A stretch of DNA of 64,000 bases. Origin: Thuidium tamariscinum. Lineage: Eukaryota > Streptophyta > Bryopsida > Hypnales > Thuidiaceae. Both the position numbers and the translations under genes were made by a program. Every line of letters starts with the position of its first letter. The first letter of the stretch is position 1. The notes beneath the pieces were generated by a model. It was not told the origin of the DNA. It did no database searches and was given only the letters and a program-made list of their open reading frames with translations. The stretch is taken from contig OX344754.2 in the NCBI GenBank assembly GCA_947034885.2, positions 17,750,501 through 17,814,500 of the forward strand, given 5' to 3'. Shown here in pieces: positions 46,125 through 57,530 of this stretch.

Positions 46125-46607
46125 ATGATAACCAAAGTATGTTATTAAGCCAAAAATGTGTTGAAGAACACCAAAATCCTAGTGTTCAAAAAGCTCAAAG
46201 CTCAAAGTTCACAAATCCTATCACAAGCTTAAAGTTTGCAAATGCACTTTGAGAAGAGTAATGTAGATAAGCAAAAGTCTCACAAAACCTACATTATTGA
46301 CAAAAAAAATGAAAGTATGAATGCTAACTTCCACAACCCTTAGTTTTTCCATGACAAAATCTTCCTCTGCACTATAAAAGCACTAGCATTAGAAATGTTT
46401 CCATTGAATTAGCAATGCTTGTAAAAAGTGTTTATAAAAGTATTACAAGTGCAAGAGAAGAGGGTTTAGGTTTATATGTTTTCAAGTGCATATACCCTAG
46501 AACCCAAACAAACTATAGCCTCAATTTAGATGCTATGACAATGTAATCCATAGTCTTGCATTTGCTTCCAATTTTGCTCTCGCTACAACTTTGACCTCCT
46601 TGGCACT

Positions 46608-46920
46608 CTAACCCTTCTTTAGCTTCGATTGTAGGTCCTGTAGCTGTAATACGCTCAAGTCTCCTAACAATGTTGTATGTAGGGTCTCATATACATCCAC
46701 TTGCAAAGACCACGTACGAAAAAGTATAGAGTAAGCCAAGTCATACTTGGCAACTATCCACGCCATGTTATGCTTCCTTGTCAATGACCCAACACGAGAA
46801 ATGCCATGAGGTTTCAATGCAACAAAATCTGCCATTGCGATTTGGAGAGAAGCATATTGCGGAAGATTCTTCATATTGTCATGCCATACCTTGCAAGTTG
46901 CAAGAAGACGAACATGCCCC
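46608..46920 (-). pseudogene. Gene-like terminal exon, unrecognised
   Basis: On the minus strand an open frame runs from a TTTAG acceptor-like site (AG 46922-46921) to a stop at 46608-46610, about 104 residues. It reads GHVRLLATCKVWHDNMKNLP, then LTRKHNMAWIVAKYDLAYS and ends LQDLQSKLKKG. The start LLATCKVWHDN faintly resembles the Leu/Cys/Trp spacing of an F-box helix, which is not enough to assign. Local composition is more balanced than its surroundings. It is a last exon, a relic, or a fragment carried by an element. Confidence 0.25.
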
Positions 46921-47479
46921 CTAAATCCTAAATCATATTTTCACAATGTAATAAGTTATCTCTAAGGAATACTTTTTCCTTGGTCTTTTACTATGGTTTT
47001 TTGTACATAATATGGCCTAAGTTCATATAGATACGTGTACACGTGTGTAAAGTGTTTCAAGAAAAAAAAGTACTAGTAGTATACTTATTTTTTGGGGTCA
47101 TTATATCAAAAAGAAAAATATATGTGTAGAATATGGCTTATAGCCAATAATACACGTACCATAATTAGTACTAGCATTATTTATGAAGTACTAATAGATG
47201 GATGCTTTTCCTTTAAATATTACACTATACCAAAAGGAAAAATATTCTTATTGGCATATGGCACATATACAATATACATACAAAGATAAATTGATCAAAT
47301 GGTATCTACTTTCAAATTCCATTAGTATTACTAATACAACTTAATTTATAAAGATCAATACTTTGATTATAAATTAAAGCTTGATTTAGAACTATTAGTT
47401 CAAATACTAATTCAAACATTGGTATTTGATACTTTAACCTCAATTGGTTACTAATAGTATTGAGTACAATTTTCCAACT
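46921..47479. other. AT-rich spacer
   Basis: I see no gene or bounded repeat. Confidence 0.4.
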
Positions 47480-47628
47480 CATTAGGGAGGATTTCAGGCC
47501 TCTAGAAGGCTATTTTGAGATTGTTTCTAAAACTGTTCATGTAACTGTTGGCCACTATCAAGCCAACAATTACTAAAATAAAATAAAATATTTTAGGTCC
47601 TAAAATGTGGTGAAGAGTCCAAATTTAA

Positions 47629-47663
<35 letters not shown>

Positions 47664-47782
47664 CAACGTGGCACTCTCTTGACTATGTAGGATTCCTACG
47701 ATTCTACATTCTCGTGACACTTTCTACGTTTTTAGACTATGGGAACTCACAGTCTTTTGGAGGCCTCAAATCTCTCCTAATG
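47480..47782. mobile_element. MITE with GGCCTC-containing ends (family G), copy 3, with internal microsatellite
   Basis: Left CATTAGGGAGGATTTCAGGC; reverse-strand right CATTAGGAGAGATTTGAGGC. It is the best preserved of the family. An (AAT)n tract at about 47630-47660 lies inside it; the other two copies have AT-rich but non-expanded sequence there. Confidence 0.7.
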
Positions 47783-47873
47783 GTAGAGATAACTGCTCCA
47801 TCTTCTCCTTCCATTAACTACCTAATCTTCAAGATTAAGGACAAGACAGTACTTTGACGAATGTAAACAATTA

Positions 47874-48128
47874 CTATAGTGACAACGATGCTAGTATGTG
47901 AGCATGAACATGCGAGTATGTGAGCTTCTAATATGTATATAAATAGATATACTATCACCTTTGAAGGTGTGTATAGTAAAAATACCTATAATATAGGTAC
48001 CTATAGTATAAATATACTCTTATTATAGAATTTTTTTATAATATAAGCACCTATACTATAGATGCATCATCTTTGAGGCTCATAAGTTCACACTTCTATG
48101 CTCACATACTAGCAACCGTGTTATAGTG
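47874..48128. mobile_element. Element with GCTAGTATGTGAGCAT inverted ends (family J)
   Basis: ATGCTAGTATGTGAGCATGA at 47888 is inverted in TATGCTCACATACTAGCAAC near 48098. Complementarity continues outward to CACTATA and inward to GTGAGCTTC / GAGGCTCAT. The centre holds palindromic ACCTATARTATAGGTACC-like text. The terminal sequence is the building block of the array at 63540-64000. Confidence 0.6.
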
Positions 48129-50534
48129 AGGCCACTAACACTAATTGTTATTCCATCAGTTAACCCAAGTTGGCGAAGGTTTGTTAAGTTGATAATGCCT
48201 AGTTGAAGATCGGCAACTTATTGGGCCCTATGAACCTTGGATACAAACATTGGTAGAGGGATGTTGAATCCTATTATACTTGTACAACAAAACTCTTGTC
48301 CAATTAGCTAATGGGACTTGAGTGAGAGTATAAAGCCAAAGTTAGACACTCACATTTAGCACACTTGAAGCTTGCTAGCATGTTTGTCTAGTGGTCATGG
48401 ATGATTGTTGCAATTGTCGAATTTTAACAAAGGGAGAATGGCGGCTCCATAGGTCACTTTAGAACAAATGATGTTGCTATATTATTAGGCAATAGTATGT
48501 GGCTATCTTTTTCTTGATTGTTTATTTAGCTTTTGTGATTTTAAAATTATATGTCAATAGTGATAACAAGTTGTTGTGGGCTCAAAACACCCTATTTACG
48601 ACTAATACACCAATTTCTTTGTTGTCTTGGCCATGGGTATAGATGAGGTCTAAAACCTCAAGGAACTATTTTCCATATGGCTCTACTCAAGCTAAAGGCA
48701 TATTTCTACTGAGAGGCAATTAAATCACGTAGCTTTAGTGTATGACTTGATTTATATCATGAAATTTTGTTTTGATTCTAAAAAGTTGATTGTGATATAT
48801 TCTATAGTTGTGTGATTTGGGTTGAGCTATATTTGATACTACAAGAGACGATCTTCATTGCTTTACTACGAGCTTTTATGCTATGTTTGAATAATTAGCA
48901 GTATGATAATAGTCTTCTAAAGTTTGGTAGGAAAAGTTGTGACAAGGATGTCCCACCCACCTACCCTAAATCCTAAAGCCACTTGAAGTCTATGAAATTA
49001 TTGAATATGCCACTCACAAGGTACTAAAATTTCATACTTTTGGCCCTAAAATGGAATTAAAAAGGGGGGTATCTTAGGTACTATTTTTTTTCCTAATTGA
49101 ACCCATTTTTCTATACCCTATAGTAGTTATAACATATAGCATGGCATTTTTGGTACCCTATCCTATAAAAAAAATTCAAATGTTTATTTCAAATGTTTTT
49201 TAGGCACTCTATCATTTGTTTAAATGTAGTTTTCTTCTGCTAACACTCATAGACCCCCTAAGGGTGTTTTCAGCCTTTGATTGTATCACTTAGCTTCGTC
49301 TCTTATTTTGCAATAGCTCTTGCCTTGGCTCCCTTCTTCACCCAAAGTTTGATTACACAAACACACACATTTATATTTTCGCAGAAAGTTGTCGTGATTG
49401 AAATTGATATGGGATATCAATCTTGTACTAATACCCATATATGTGCATCATATTATACTAATATATAATATTCCATATACTTATGTACATTTGTATATTA
49501 TATGTGATATTTTGCAAGTAATATATTTTGTGTATTGTATTCAATATAATATAGAACGTATTGTAAGTCCTAATCTCAACAATCAAGGTTGCAAAGAACG
49601 GTGCAATCAATGGCTACATTTTTCCCTCTACTATAGATTGACAACATTGGAAAGGGAGTGCATTTTTTTTCCTCTTTTGGATCAATGATTGTGGGTCCTT
49701 CTACTTGCTTACATGTGCTACTAATCTCAAGTAGGTCTATTTTCATCTTTTTGCCACATTGTCAATGAAGATAATGCTTAGACTAGAAAACTAATATTGA
49801 GGAAAAAAAATTCTATAGAAAGTCTCTACCAAAAAATGATGAGATGAAAAATTTGCATACTTTTTCTTGAAGTTCTATTCAAATTTGAAGTCCCTACATT
49901 TTCTTTGCAAAGAAAATTTGAATTATAGGGGCTCAAAAATCTCCAAAAAGATTCACTATCAAAAATTAGATAGTCTAAAAAAAGATGTTTTGCTCAACTA
50001 TGTAGGCTTTCTATTCTCATCCATACATTGCTTTTAGTTCCTAGATTTTTTGCACATGTTTCTAAGACTATTCATGGAAAAATTCCTTTAATTGCAAATT
50101 TTTAAAAATGATGATTTTTTTTATGAATAGCCATAAAAAAGAAAAGTAATTTTTGCAAGTTTGCAATTTCTAAATCAACACATAAATTACTAAAGTAGAT
50201 CGCCCATTTTCAAAATGTCCAAGAAGTGTATATAGAAAGCATAGAATGATCACAACATGTACATTGAAAGCCACAATTATCCCTTACATTGGTTTTATAA
50301 CCAACCTATCGTTGAAAATAGGTTTACCTAAATATCAAGTATAGGACAATTATGATCTTCATTAAAAAAAAACTCATAGAAATTACGTTAATTGGCCATA
50401 CAAAAAATAAATTCCTCAACCTCCTCTATACCACAAATAGGCTAAATTGTTGAAGGCTTGAAGTGGTCAAAAATGGGTGTTACACCTAGTTATAGTAGGT
50501 GGCTTTAAAACAAACCCTCCTCTCAAACCGTCTT
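48129..50534. other. Intergenic DNA
   Basis: No domain or bounded element identified. Palindrome-rich AT text (ATATTATACTAATATATAAT) lies near 49450. Short frames at 49277-49688 look non-coding. Confidence 0.35.
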
Positions 50535-51099
50535 CTAGGAGGCTCTAAAATGGATATGTGTTGATGAAGGAATGGACTAATGATTGCGCCATAACTGAAT
50601 AAGATTTGGTTCATAGTTCTGTAATGGTTGATTTAAGAGCCACAATGGATCCATTTCTAACTAAGTGAATAGTTATTCATTAAATTTTTTCAAAATAAGA
50701 AATGACAACCCAACTACCTTCTTAAATATGCTAAAAAATTTGAAAACATTAATTAACTTAAGCTTTCATTTAAGTTTTAGAAAGAGTCACATTTAGGAAC
50801 CTTCTCTATTACTTTACGCATGTCCTAATGGTTGTTTTTGATAATGTCCCATCTTTTTCCAAACCACATGTGTGTAATTTTTGCAAAGGCTACAAGTCAC
50901 AAACAACTACCTACCGCAGAGTTCTTTAAAAATTCATAGGTAATTCATAAATGCTCCAAAAAATACGAAAACACTTGGCTGACATTCCACATCAATTCTT
51001 CTTCAAGTAAAGAAATAAGTGATAAAAATTTCACGCATCTGAACCCCATCAAAAAAAGCCCAACAGCCTTAAAGTGTCGCTTTTAGAGCCATCTCCCTT
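50535..51099 (+). mobile_element. AGGTAGG-superfamily MITE (subfamily B2), second plus-strand copy
   Basis: Left TAGGAGGCTCTAAAATGG; reverse-strand right TAAGGGAGATGGCTCTAAAA. The interior follows the 34.7-kb copy in order: GGTTGATTTAAGAGCCACAA, CCCAACTACCTTCTTAAAT, TTTAGAAAGAGTCACATTTA and AAATGCTCCAAAAAATACGA. Non-coding. Confidence 0.6.
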
Positions 51100-51479
51100 A
51101 GTGGAGACATGGTTCATCAAAACGGCTAAGCGTTTAAGACCCCCATTGAATCTACGTAGCATGTCACTGACCATGCTTCTTCTCCTCGTCAGTTCAATAT
51201 AAATAAATTACATCAAGCATGTATCTCCATGATGGAAAAAAATTAAATTCCAAAATCTACAACTTGACTAATTGAGTACCCCACAACAATGCACAGTATC
51301 TTGTTCATCATTTCCTTGATCCCCTCCACCAGTGTGTAATCTCAAGAAAGTAAATGTGGTGCACCCTACGAAGCTTTAGCTATTCAATGTTTATTGTTTG
51401 GATTAACTAGCTATACAGTGTTGTTAAGTTATTAGGATTAATGAAAACTAAAGTCCTGAATTCAAATTCAATTGTCGGC
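51100..51479. other. Spacer upstream of the expansin promoter region
   Basis: Nothing is supported. Confidence 0.4.
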
Positions 51480-52518
51480 ACATTTCAAACCCACTGAACT
51501 GAACTGCCCCTCAGCCCCTTCCTCCCAGTCCCCCCCCCCCCCCCAAGGCGGTCCTCTACCTGCCCCCCTTCTCAGTTCTCTCCTCCCTCCCTTTTAATTA
51601 ATTTCCTTTGCCCTCTTTCCCCTCATAATAACTCCCCCCAAAGGACAGCCCCCTGCACCCCAAACTTAATTCCGGAGCCCAGACAGCTCAGGCCAACAAC
51701 AGGCCAACAACAGGCAGTGAAGATGACCTTGTCAGGCCTCTCCCAGGGCAAGCACTCAGTGAAGCTAACAAGCCTAACCCCAAGCTAAGAGCTTCTCTAA
51801 TCGAAGCTAAGCTCACGAAGTTAGCCTAATGATAAGCTTACTTACACCCCACGAGCCCAGCTCTTCTCTCTCCCTCCTTCTCTCTGCCACAACAGACCCC
51901 GACTATTTCTTCCCCACACCCCAGCTCTCATCAGACGAGTCTGTGCTCCATTGAAACTCTCACTGCATGTTAAGCTTGACCCTTCAGTAGTCCTCGCTCG
52001 ATTGAGCTCTATCGAAGCTACATTCGATCTGTCTGCTCTGTTTTTCCTACTCTATCGACTTCTTCTTGTCACCGAAAGCTTCCATTTTGGGGACTTGGCA
52101 TTGCGACATTGGGAGACGATCAAAACAGACCTATATCGATCAGACTTTCAAGCTCGACAGGCACGCATTGGGACTCGGTCAATCACATATCAGCGAGCTT
52201 CGGGGTATGAGACGCGGACATGTGTGTATGAAGTGTGTGTGTGTGTGTGTGTGAGAGAGAGCTCACGAGGTTTTTGATCCTACAGCATTTGTGGTTGGGT
52301 TATGGAGTTTGGGGGAGGAGGTTAGGGCAATGCAGGGTGTTGGAGCAACTGGACGGGGATTGTTTATGCTTAATGTGTCGTGGTGGTGGTGGTGAGTCTT
52401 TGTGGGATTGGATTTTGGGGTTGGTTTTGGTGTGAGGGTCTGACTGGAGTTGGTGGATATGTGTGTGTTTGTGTGTGTGTTTGGGGGGTTCTTGATTGTG
52501 TGTGTGCAGACAGGATCG
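51480..52518 (+). promoter_or_regulatory. C/T-rich promoter and 5' UTR region of the expansin gene
   Basis: Base composition switches sharply to C/T-rich at about 51.5 kb, with a 15-base C run (51530-51544), a duplicated GGCCAACAACA (51692-51713) and pyrimidine patches (TCTTCTCTCTCCCTCC at about 51862). Pyrimidine patches are common near plant core promoters. No unambiguous TATA box was found; the transcription start is probably between 51.86 and 52.0 kb. The last part (52380-52509) is G/T-rich and ends TGTGTGCAG, so the 5' UTR may contain an intron spliced just before the start codon at 52519. Confidence 0.4.
52233..52260 (+). repeat. (GT)n(GA)n compound microsatellite
   Basis: About ten GT units followed by GAGAGAGA in the likely 5' UTR of the expansin gene. 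It opens an artefactual Val/Cys-rich frame. Confidence 0.85.
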
Positions 52519-54966
52519 ATGTGGACTTCCGTTGTGGCGTTGGTGGTGCTCTTGGTACAACAAGAACAACAGCAACCTGTGGGAGCTCAAAGTGAGTGGA
52601 ACACGGCGCACGCCACTTTCTATGGCGGAAGTGATGCCGGCGGCACAACAGGTATAGCGGTGGTGCAGTGCATTGTCCTTTTTTCTGTGTACGTACGTAG
52701 ATCATGCTGGGATTTGGTGGTTGAGTTCGGTGGCCATGAGATAGACAGGAATTGGTGGTACACTCATGGAACTCAGTGGGTAGGTAGGTTTATTAAAAAA
52801 CTCGAGCTCTGGCTTGTTTGAGGTTGATTTTGTAGATGTGAGTTTAATTAGACGTTTTGTAAGAGCTACCAAAGCATCAAGAACGAATCTCTGACACTCA
52901 AGAACGCATACCGAGAGGATTGTCATTGAGAGTCGTTAGTGAGACTTCTCTTATCTCCGAAGGGGATTCAGATCTGCCCTAGCTAGGCGGCACAACAGGA
53001 AGTGTTGCAGTGCTGTATCCTTTCTGTGCAGATCATGCTGGGATTTGGTGTTTTAGTGCAGTGGACATGAGGTAAAAAGGAATTTGATGGTATCTACACA
53101 TTAGTAGGTACATTTGAGAACTCCTGGTTGTTTGATGAGAATGTTGTAGCTGTTAGTTTAGATGTGCTGAAGAACTACCAAAGCATCAAGAACGAAACTC
53201 TCACATTCGAGAGCACATACAGAGAGGATTGTCATTGAAGAGGTTTTACTCATGCAAGAAGGGTCTTCAGATCTACCCTAGAGGGAGGGAGGGAGGGAGA
53301 CAAGTACCCATCAATGTGATTTTGGGTTGTGATTTTAGATACGGTTTGGGGTGTGATATCTTCTGCAGGGGGTGCGTGTGGCTATGGCGACCTCTACAGC
53401 ACAGGCTACGGCACCAACACGGTGGCCATCAGCTCTGCATTGTTCGACCGAGGATTGGCTTGCGGGGCTTGCTACGAAGTGAAGTGTGCCGGGTCGGAGA
53501 AAGATTGCCATTCCGACACTTCCCCGATTCAAGTCACGGTCACCAACTTCTGCCCTCCCAACCCGACCTTGCCGGACAACAACGGCGGATGGTGTAATGT
53601 GCCGCTGCACCACTTCGACATGTCCATGCCGGCGTTTCAACAAATTGCCTCCTACAAGGCGGGCATTGTGCCTGTCATTTACAGAAGGTACTGCACTGTT
53701 TATATATGATTCATGTGCCATGTACGAAACCCATGTGGGAATTTAATCCTGTTTAAGAATTGATCTCCATAGCACTTACTTTAGGTAGAGGATCCGTCGA
53801 CCATACAGGTGAGCTTCGAATGGTGCTAATTGTGAAAATTATACTTTGATCTGTTGACATTTGTTTTTTTAGCAATTGTTTTGTAGCTTAACACAAACTG
53901 AACGCGCGAAATTTTAGCTAGAAGGTTCCAGTTTCTAGATTGTTTCAGGGAAAGGTTCAAATTGAAGTTCACCTATGCGGTGAATGGAACCTCTCCTTCC
54001 TGTACGGTGAATGGAGACTTCACGTCACCATATTTTGGGAGAGTCTGCGCGATTTTTGTGAGATTACTTCGGGTATACGAGCCAAGATCAAATTGGTGTA
54101 TCTGATCACTCAATGTATTGGATGATATCTAATACAGTCATTCGATGAAATTGAGGTTGTAAATCTAACCATACAATCGTAGTAGAAAACTCGTGATATC
54201 CATTCAAAGGTTAGTGGCGTTGAGACATTACGTGCCAAGTCATGACCAGTGGTTGCAAATTGGAGGCCAACCAAGTGTTGATCGATAGGAAGTCAGTGAT
54301 GAGATTCGTTAACAGGATTCTGTCAATGGGATTCATTCAAGATCAGATCCCTAACGACTTTAGTATCGTCTACCTTTAGGTGCCATGCTTATGCTAAATT
54401 CTCAAATATGTGCTGGTTTCTGACGATCTCTATTAGGTTCTGTGCCAATGCTGAATTTTCATATAATTATGAGTTGGTTACCGATAAGTGCTCTCCTGGG
54501 TTGCCAAATTCTACGACATGTGTTGGTTTATTCACAAGAAAAGCTCAGAATTCTCTTGTGGTGAGGACTGAGGAGGGATTTGGGTGCCAGAAGGAAGGAT
54601 TTTAGGATGTTGGTCTATTAAGAGGAGGGGTTAATCAATCGAACGGGGTTGTCTAATTGCAGGACTGCATGTATGAAGACGGGCGGCATTCGCTTCAGCA
54701 TGAGTGGTCACAACTTCATGAACCTCGTGCTCGTCACCAACGTGGGCGGCATGGGCGACGTCCAAGCGGTCTTCATTCGCGGTTCCAAGACCAAGTGGGT
54801 GACCATGACACGCAACTTCGGCCAAATCTGGCAAAGCTCCGTGAACATGAGCGGTCAAAGCCTTTCCTTCATGGTGACCACGAGTGATGGCAAAACAGTC
54901 GTCTCCGACGACGTCGCACCTCCAGATTGGGCTTTTGGTCAGACCTATGAAGGATCTCAGTTCTGA
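52519..54966 (+). CDS. EXPA: Alpha-expansin (EXPA family), three exons
   Basis: CDS is join(52519..52651, 53369..53687, 54663..54966), 251 aa, the usual EXPA length. Expansins are secreted and loosen cell walls at low pH without hydrolysis. Residues 1-23 form a signal peptide (hydrophobic VVALVVLLV; cleavage probably near VGA-QS). Domain 1 has [26 protein letters not shown], cysteines 48, 76, 79, 84, 91, 106 and 120, the EXPA-type GGWCN segment, and the HFD motif at 126-128. Domain 2 (from about 155) has [50 protein letters not shown] and the end [12 protein letters not shown], with surface tryptophans 196, 207 and 240. Introns interrupt GGT/GG (phase 1) and RR (phase 2), the conserved EXPA introns A and B, with GT-AG borders. 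All family landmarks are present and no frame breaks are seen. Upstream in-frame codons lack a better start. Confidence 0.95.
52639..53283 (+). repeat. Tandem duplication spanning the exon 1 / intron 1 border of the expansin gene
   Basis: Unit 1 (52639-52984) and unit 2 (52986-53283) share GGCGGCACAACAGG, GATCATGCTGGGATTTGGTG, CTACCAAAGCATCAAGAACG, GAGAGGATTGTCATTGA and CAGATCTRCCCTAG in order. Unit 1 starts with the last 13 bases of exon 1 and the functional donor (CAG/GTATAG). In unit 2 the donor reads CAGGAAGT, without GT at the same place. A GGGA microsatellite (53283-53299) abuts the end. Confidence 0.85.
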
Positions 54967-55917
54967 TCGATCATCATCGATCTCTCGATCATTCAACCCT
55001 ACCTTAAACTTTCAAGTTTCTTCGCAAGTTTCCATGACATGATGCAGTTCGCTAGTAGTCCCATGTCTCTGCTGTACGTATATACACACACAGAGGCTAG
55101 ACGTGGATTCTTTTTTTTTCTAGGGCACAAAATCGTGTAAATTCCAAAAACAGTTCAAAAAATCTTTGTAGTAGTTTTGATCGATCGATCGATCGAGTGA
55201 GTGAGTGAGATGATTTTAATGATATAACCTTAGTAAGGCTGCCTTGAAGAAGGTGCCTTCCGTGGCTCATGAGGTTTAGAGCCTAAGCCACCCAGAGCCC
55301 ACAGGGAGGAGGAGCATGCTGAGGGGTACGTACACGCGGGCCAATTTCCAAGGTGGTAGAACTAGAGAGCAGTGTGAATAGGTGTACTTTTAGTAGGGAG
55401 CAGCAGAGGGAGTAGAGGGAGAGGGAGAGAGAGAGAGACAGAAAGAGGATCAATCCGTCTGAGTTGCCCTGGTGCAACAGCAAAAAAATTATCCTGCCAG
55501 TTTGAATTTGTACAATATTGGTGACAGTCTGCCTCAGTTTCTTACTTTCTGTTGATTCCTTCTATTCCTTGTTTCAATGAAATTTTTGGAATGTGCTGTT
55601 TCTGAACTCAGAAAATTCTTGCGGAGCTCCTTCAACTCTCATGAAAATGGCATTTAGATTACATGATATTTCCTGAAATTTCCTAAAACCCAAATTGGAT
55701 CTTGAGCTCGTAGATCTTGCGTAGGAGAAACCGAAAGGTTGAAGAGCTTGCCACTCTCTGAGTATGTGTGTTTCTGGTTGCCATTTGCATGGGAGAGCTT
55801 CCAGTCTAAAATCATTATTAAGCTTCGCTACCACAATCTAATGCTCCATGACATTTTAGAGTCACTTCAGTTGTGAAATGCCCTATTCCAATAAAGTGAC
55901 TTGAGGTTCAGGAGATA
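54967..55917 (+). other. 3' region of the expansin gene with simple repeats
   Basis: It probably contains the 3' UTR. Simple repeats: TCGA units followed by GTGA units (about 55179-55209) and a GA-rich run (about 55412-55440). AATGAA-type poly(A) signals occur (for example at 55576), but none can be chosen with confidence. Confidence 0.4.
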
Positions 55918-56247
55918 AGGTAGGAGGTTCTAAAACTGAGTAAGCAGGCTTTGAAATGGAGCACCTCTTTAAAGGTATGTTGTTTGTACATGTTTCTTTT
56001 TCATAGCCTTCAGCAATGTATAAACTTTGTACATTTTAGAAGGTGCTTCATTTCAGGGCCGTATGTCATTTCAACTTTCAGATTTTATAACTAATTCCAC
56101 AAAGCTCCAAAAAATATGGAACAACTTGGGTTAGATGTCAATTTCACCTGTCTTTCAAGGAAAATTTACTGAAAAACATTTCAAGATGTTCACCTCTTCA
56201 AAATTCAGTTCCAGCCCTTAGATGCTCCATTTCAGGACCTCCTGCCT
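55918..56247 (+). mobile_element. AGGTAGGAGG-ended MITE (subfamily B1)
   Basis: Left AGGTAGGAGGTTCTAAAA; reverse-strand right AGGCAGGAGGTCCTGAAA. GATA stands on both sides (55914-55917 and 56248-56251). Interior landmarks ATAACTAATTCCACAAAGCT, CAAAAAATATGGAACAACTT and CAAGGAAAATTTACTGAAAA match the copies at 35.6 and 9.9 kb (inverted) and 59.9 kb. 330 bp, non-coding. Confidence 0.7.
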
Positions 56248-57274
56248 GATAAGGCCTGTGTCTACCATGCCTGAGAAGTGAGATATCACAACCTCTGAAG
56301 TTTTCTAAGGATTGGATGAAGACTACTCTGCATTGCATCTTCATAAGCATGTAAAAAATTTTCTCCCTTGTTTTTTTCTTGGACAATAAAGAAATGGAAT
56401 TTCATTGCAAAGAGGCATGTACAATAATTTCAACACAAACTTGTCCCCAAGCATGAAATTAGTCAACTAAACAGCAAGTAAACACTGTAATCTTTGACAA
56501 TTGCCCCATTTTCCTCCATGGCAGAGAATCATATCATCAACATGAAGTGGCACCCCCAAGCTGAAAATGGATGATTTGCAATCAATAGGAACTTCACGTC
56601 CACAGAAAATAGTTTTTAAGCACATGCAGAGCACAGGTTTGACTGTTGACTGGTGGGTTGAAGAATTTGAACACATTGGTTATTAGGGCTCGATCAGAAG
56701 TGATTGAAGTTAAGGGCATTCAGTTCATGTCATGTCTGAGCTGCTGTACCTTGGCCAAACACAGGCTCTAACTTACTGTAAATTAGTGTGGCATCAGTGG
56801 TGGCAGCCATGATTAAGTATCTATGCCCTGTGAACATCTACACCTCACCTGCCAACTAACTACCATATATGGTAATCTTGTACCATAAATTTCCTTCAAA
56901 ACGTGGCTGGTAGGCATGTTTTTTTTAACTGAAATGAACCTGGCAATGAAATTCTGGTTCATTTGTTTAAATGAAAAATGAAAAATTCTGCAAAGCTTTT
57001 CAGGGAGATAGTGTAAATTAAAACTGTTAGTCAGCTCCTGCTGTGCAGTCGAATTGATGAGAAATCACCTAACTAACTTAACTTATATGGCATGTAAAAT
57101 TAGAAACGTGTCATCTGTCCTGTTTCATTTGTGTCAAAAAAAGAAAAAGATAAAGAAAAACATGCCATCAGCTGGAAGAGAATCAGTCAGTCTTTGAGGT
57201 AAGTGAAGGTGAGTGACCCCAAAATCACCACCTGCTGTGCCTAAAGACTATTATTAGAATGGTTAAACTTTCAT
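56248..57274. other. Intergenic DNA
   Basis: Composition is more balanced than most of the window but no domain is recognisable in any frame, and no repeat end was found. Confidence 0.35.
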
Positions 57275-57530
57275 ATTTTGTTTGTTTATTGGCAAGTGGA
57301 AGTAATTATGTTTGGTTTTGGATTTTTTTTTCTGTACACAAATGAAGAAGTGGAAGGAGGTTTCAATGCACCAAAGAATGTGGCATTTGGATACCATATG
57401 CAAAAGTTATGAAGGATCAAAGTTTGTTTTGGTAGATGTTTTGAAATTGTTTCTTCTGCATTCATAAATATTATTTTTGGAGATGTGCATATAGTGATGG
57501 TGGTGGATTTAGGCAAGGTGTGATTTTGAA
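57275..57530 (+). repeat. Copy of the 7.4-kb MITE interior, uninterrupted
   Basis: GGCAAGTGGAAG, GGTTTCAATGCACCAAAGAAT, CATATGCAAAAGTTATGAAGG and GATGTGCATATAGTGATGGTGG follow the order of 30440-30830. It lacks the 129-bp insert of that copy, so it serves as the empty site. Confidence 0.5.

Larger units (their letters stand above)
45316..46607. other. Intergenic DNA with simple repeats and a hairpin
   Basis: It contains the (ATT)n tract at 45791-45834 and the hairpin at 46033-46124. Reverse-strand text near 45390-45460 weakly resembles the 7.4-kb MITE interior. No gene is supported. Confidence 0.35.

Noticed and set aside
51951..52705. Several overlapping frames upstream of the expansin start
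   Set aside because: Low-complexity Cys/Val or His/Thr runs from GT and GGT repeats, in the probable 5' UTR; no domain and no conserved start.
53335..53721. Minus-strand and alternative-frame openings over expansin exon 2
   Set aside because: Opposite-strand shadow of a well-defined expansin exon.
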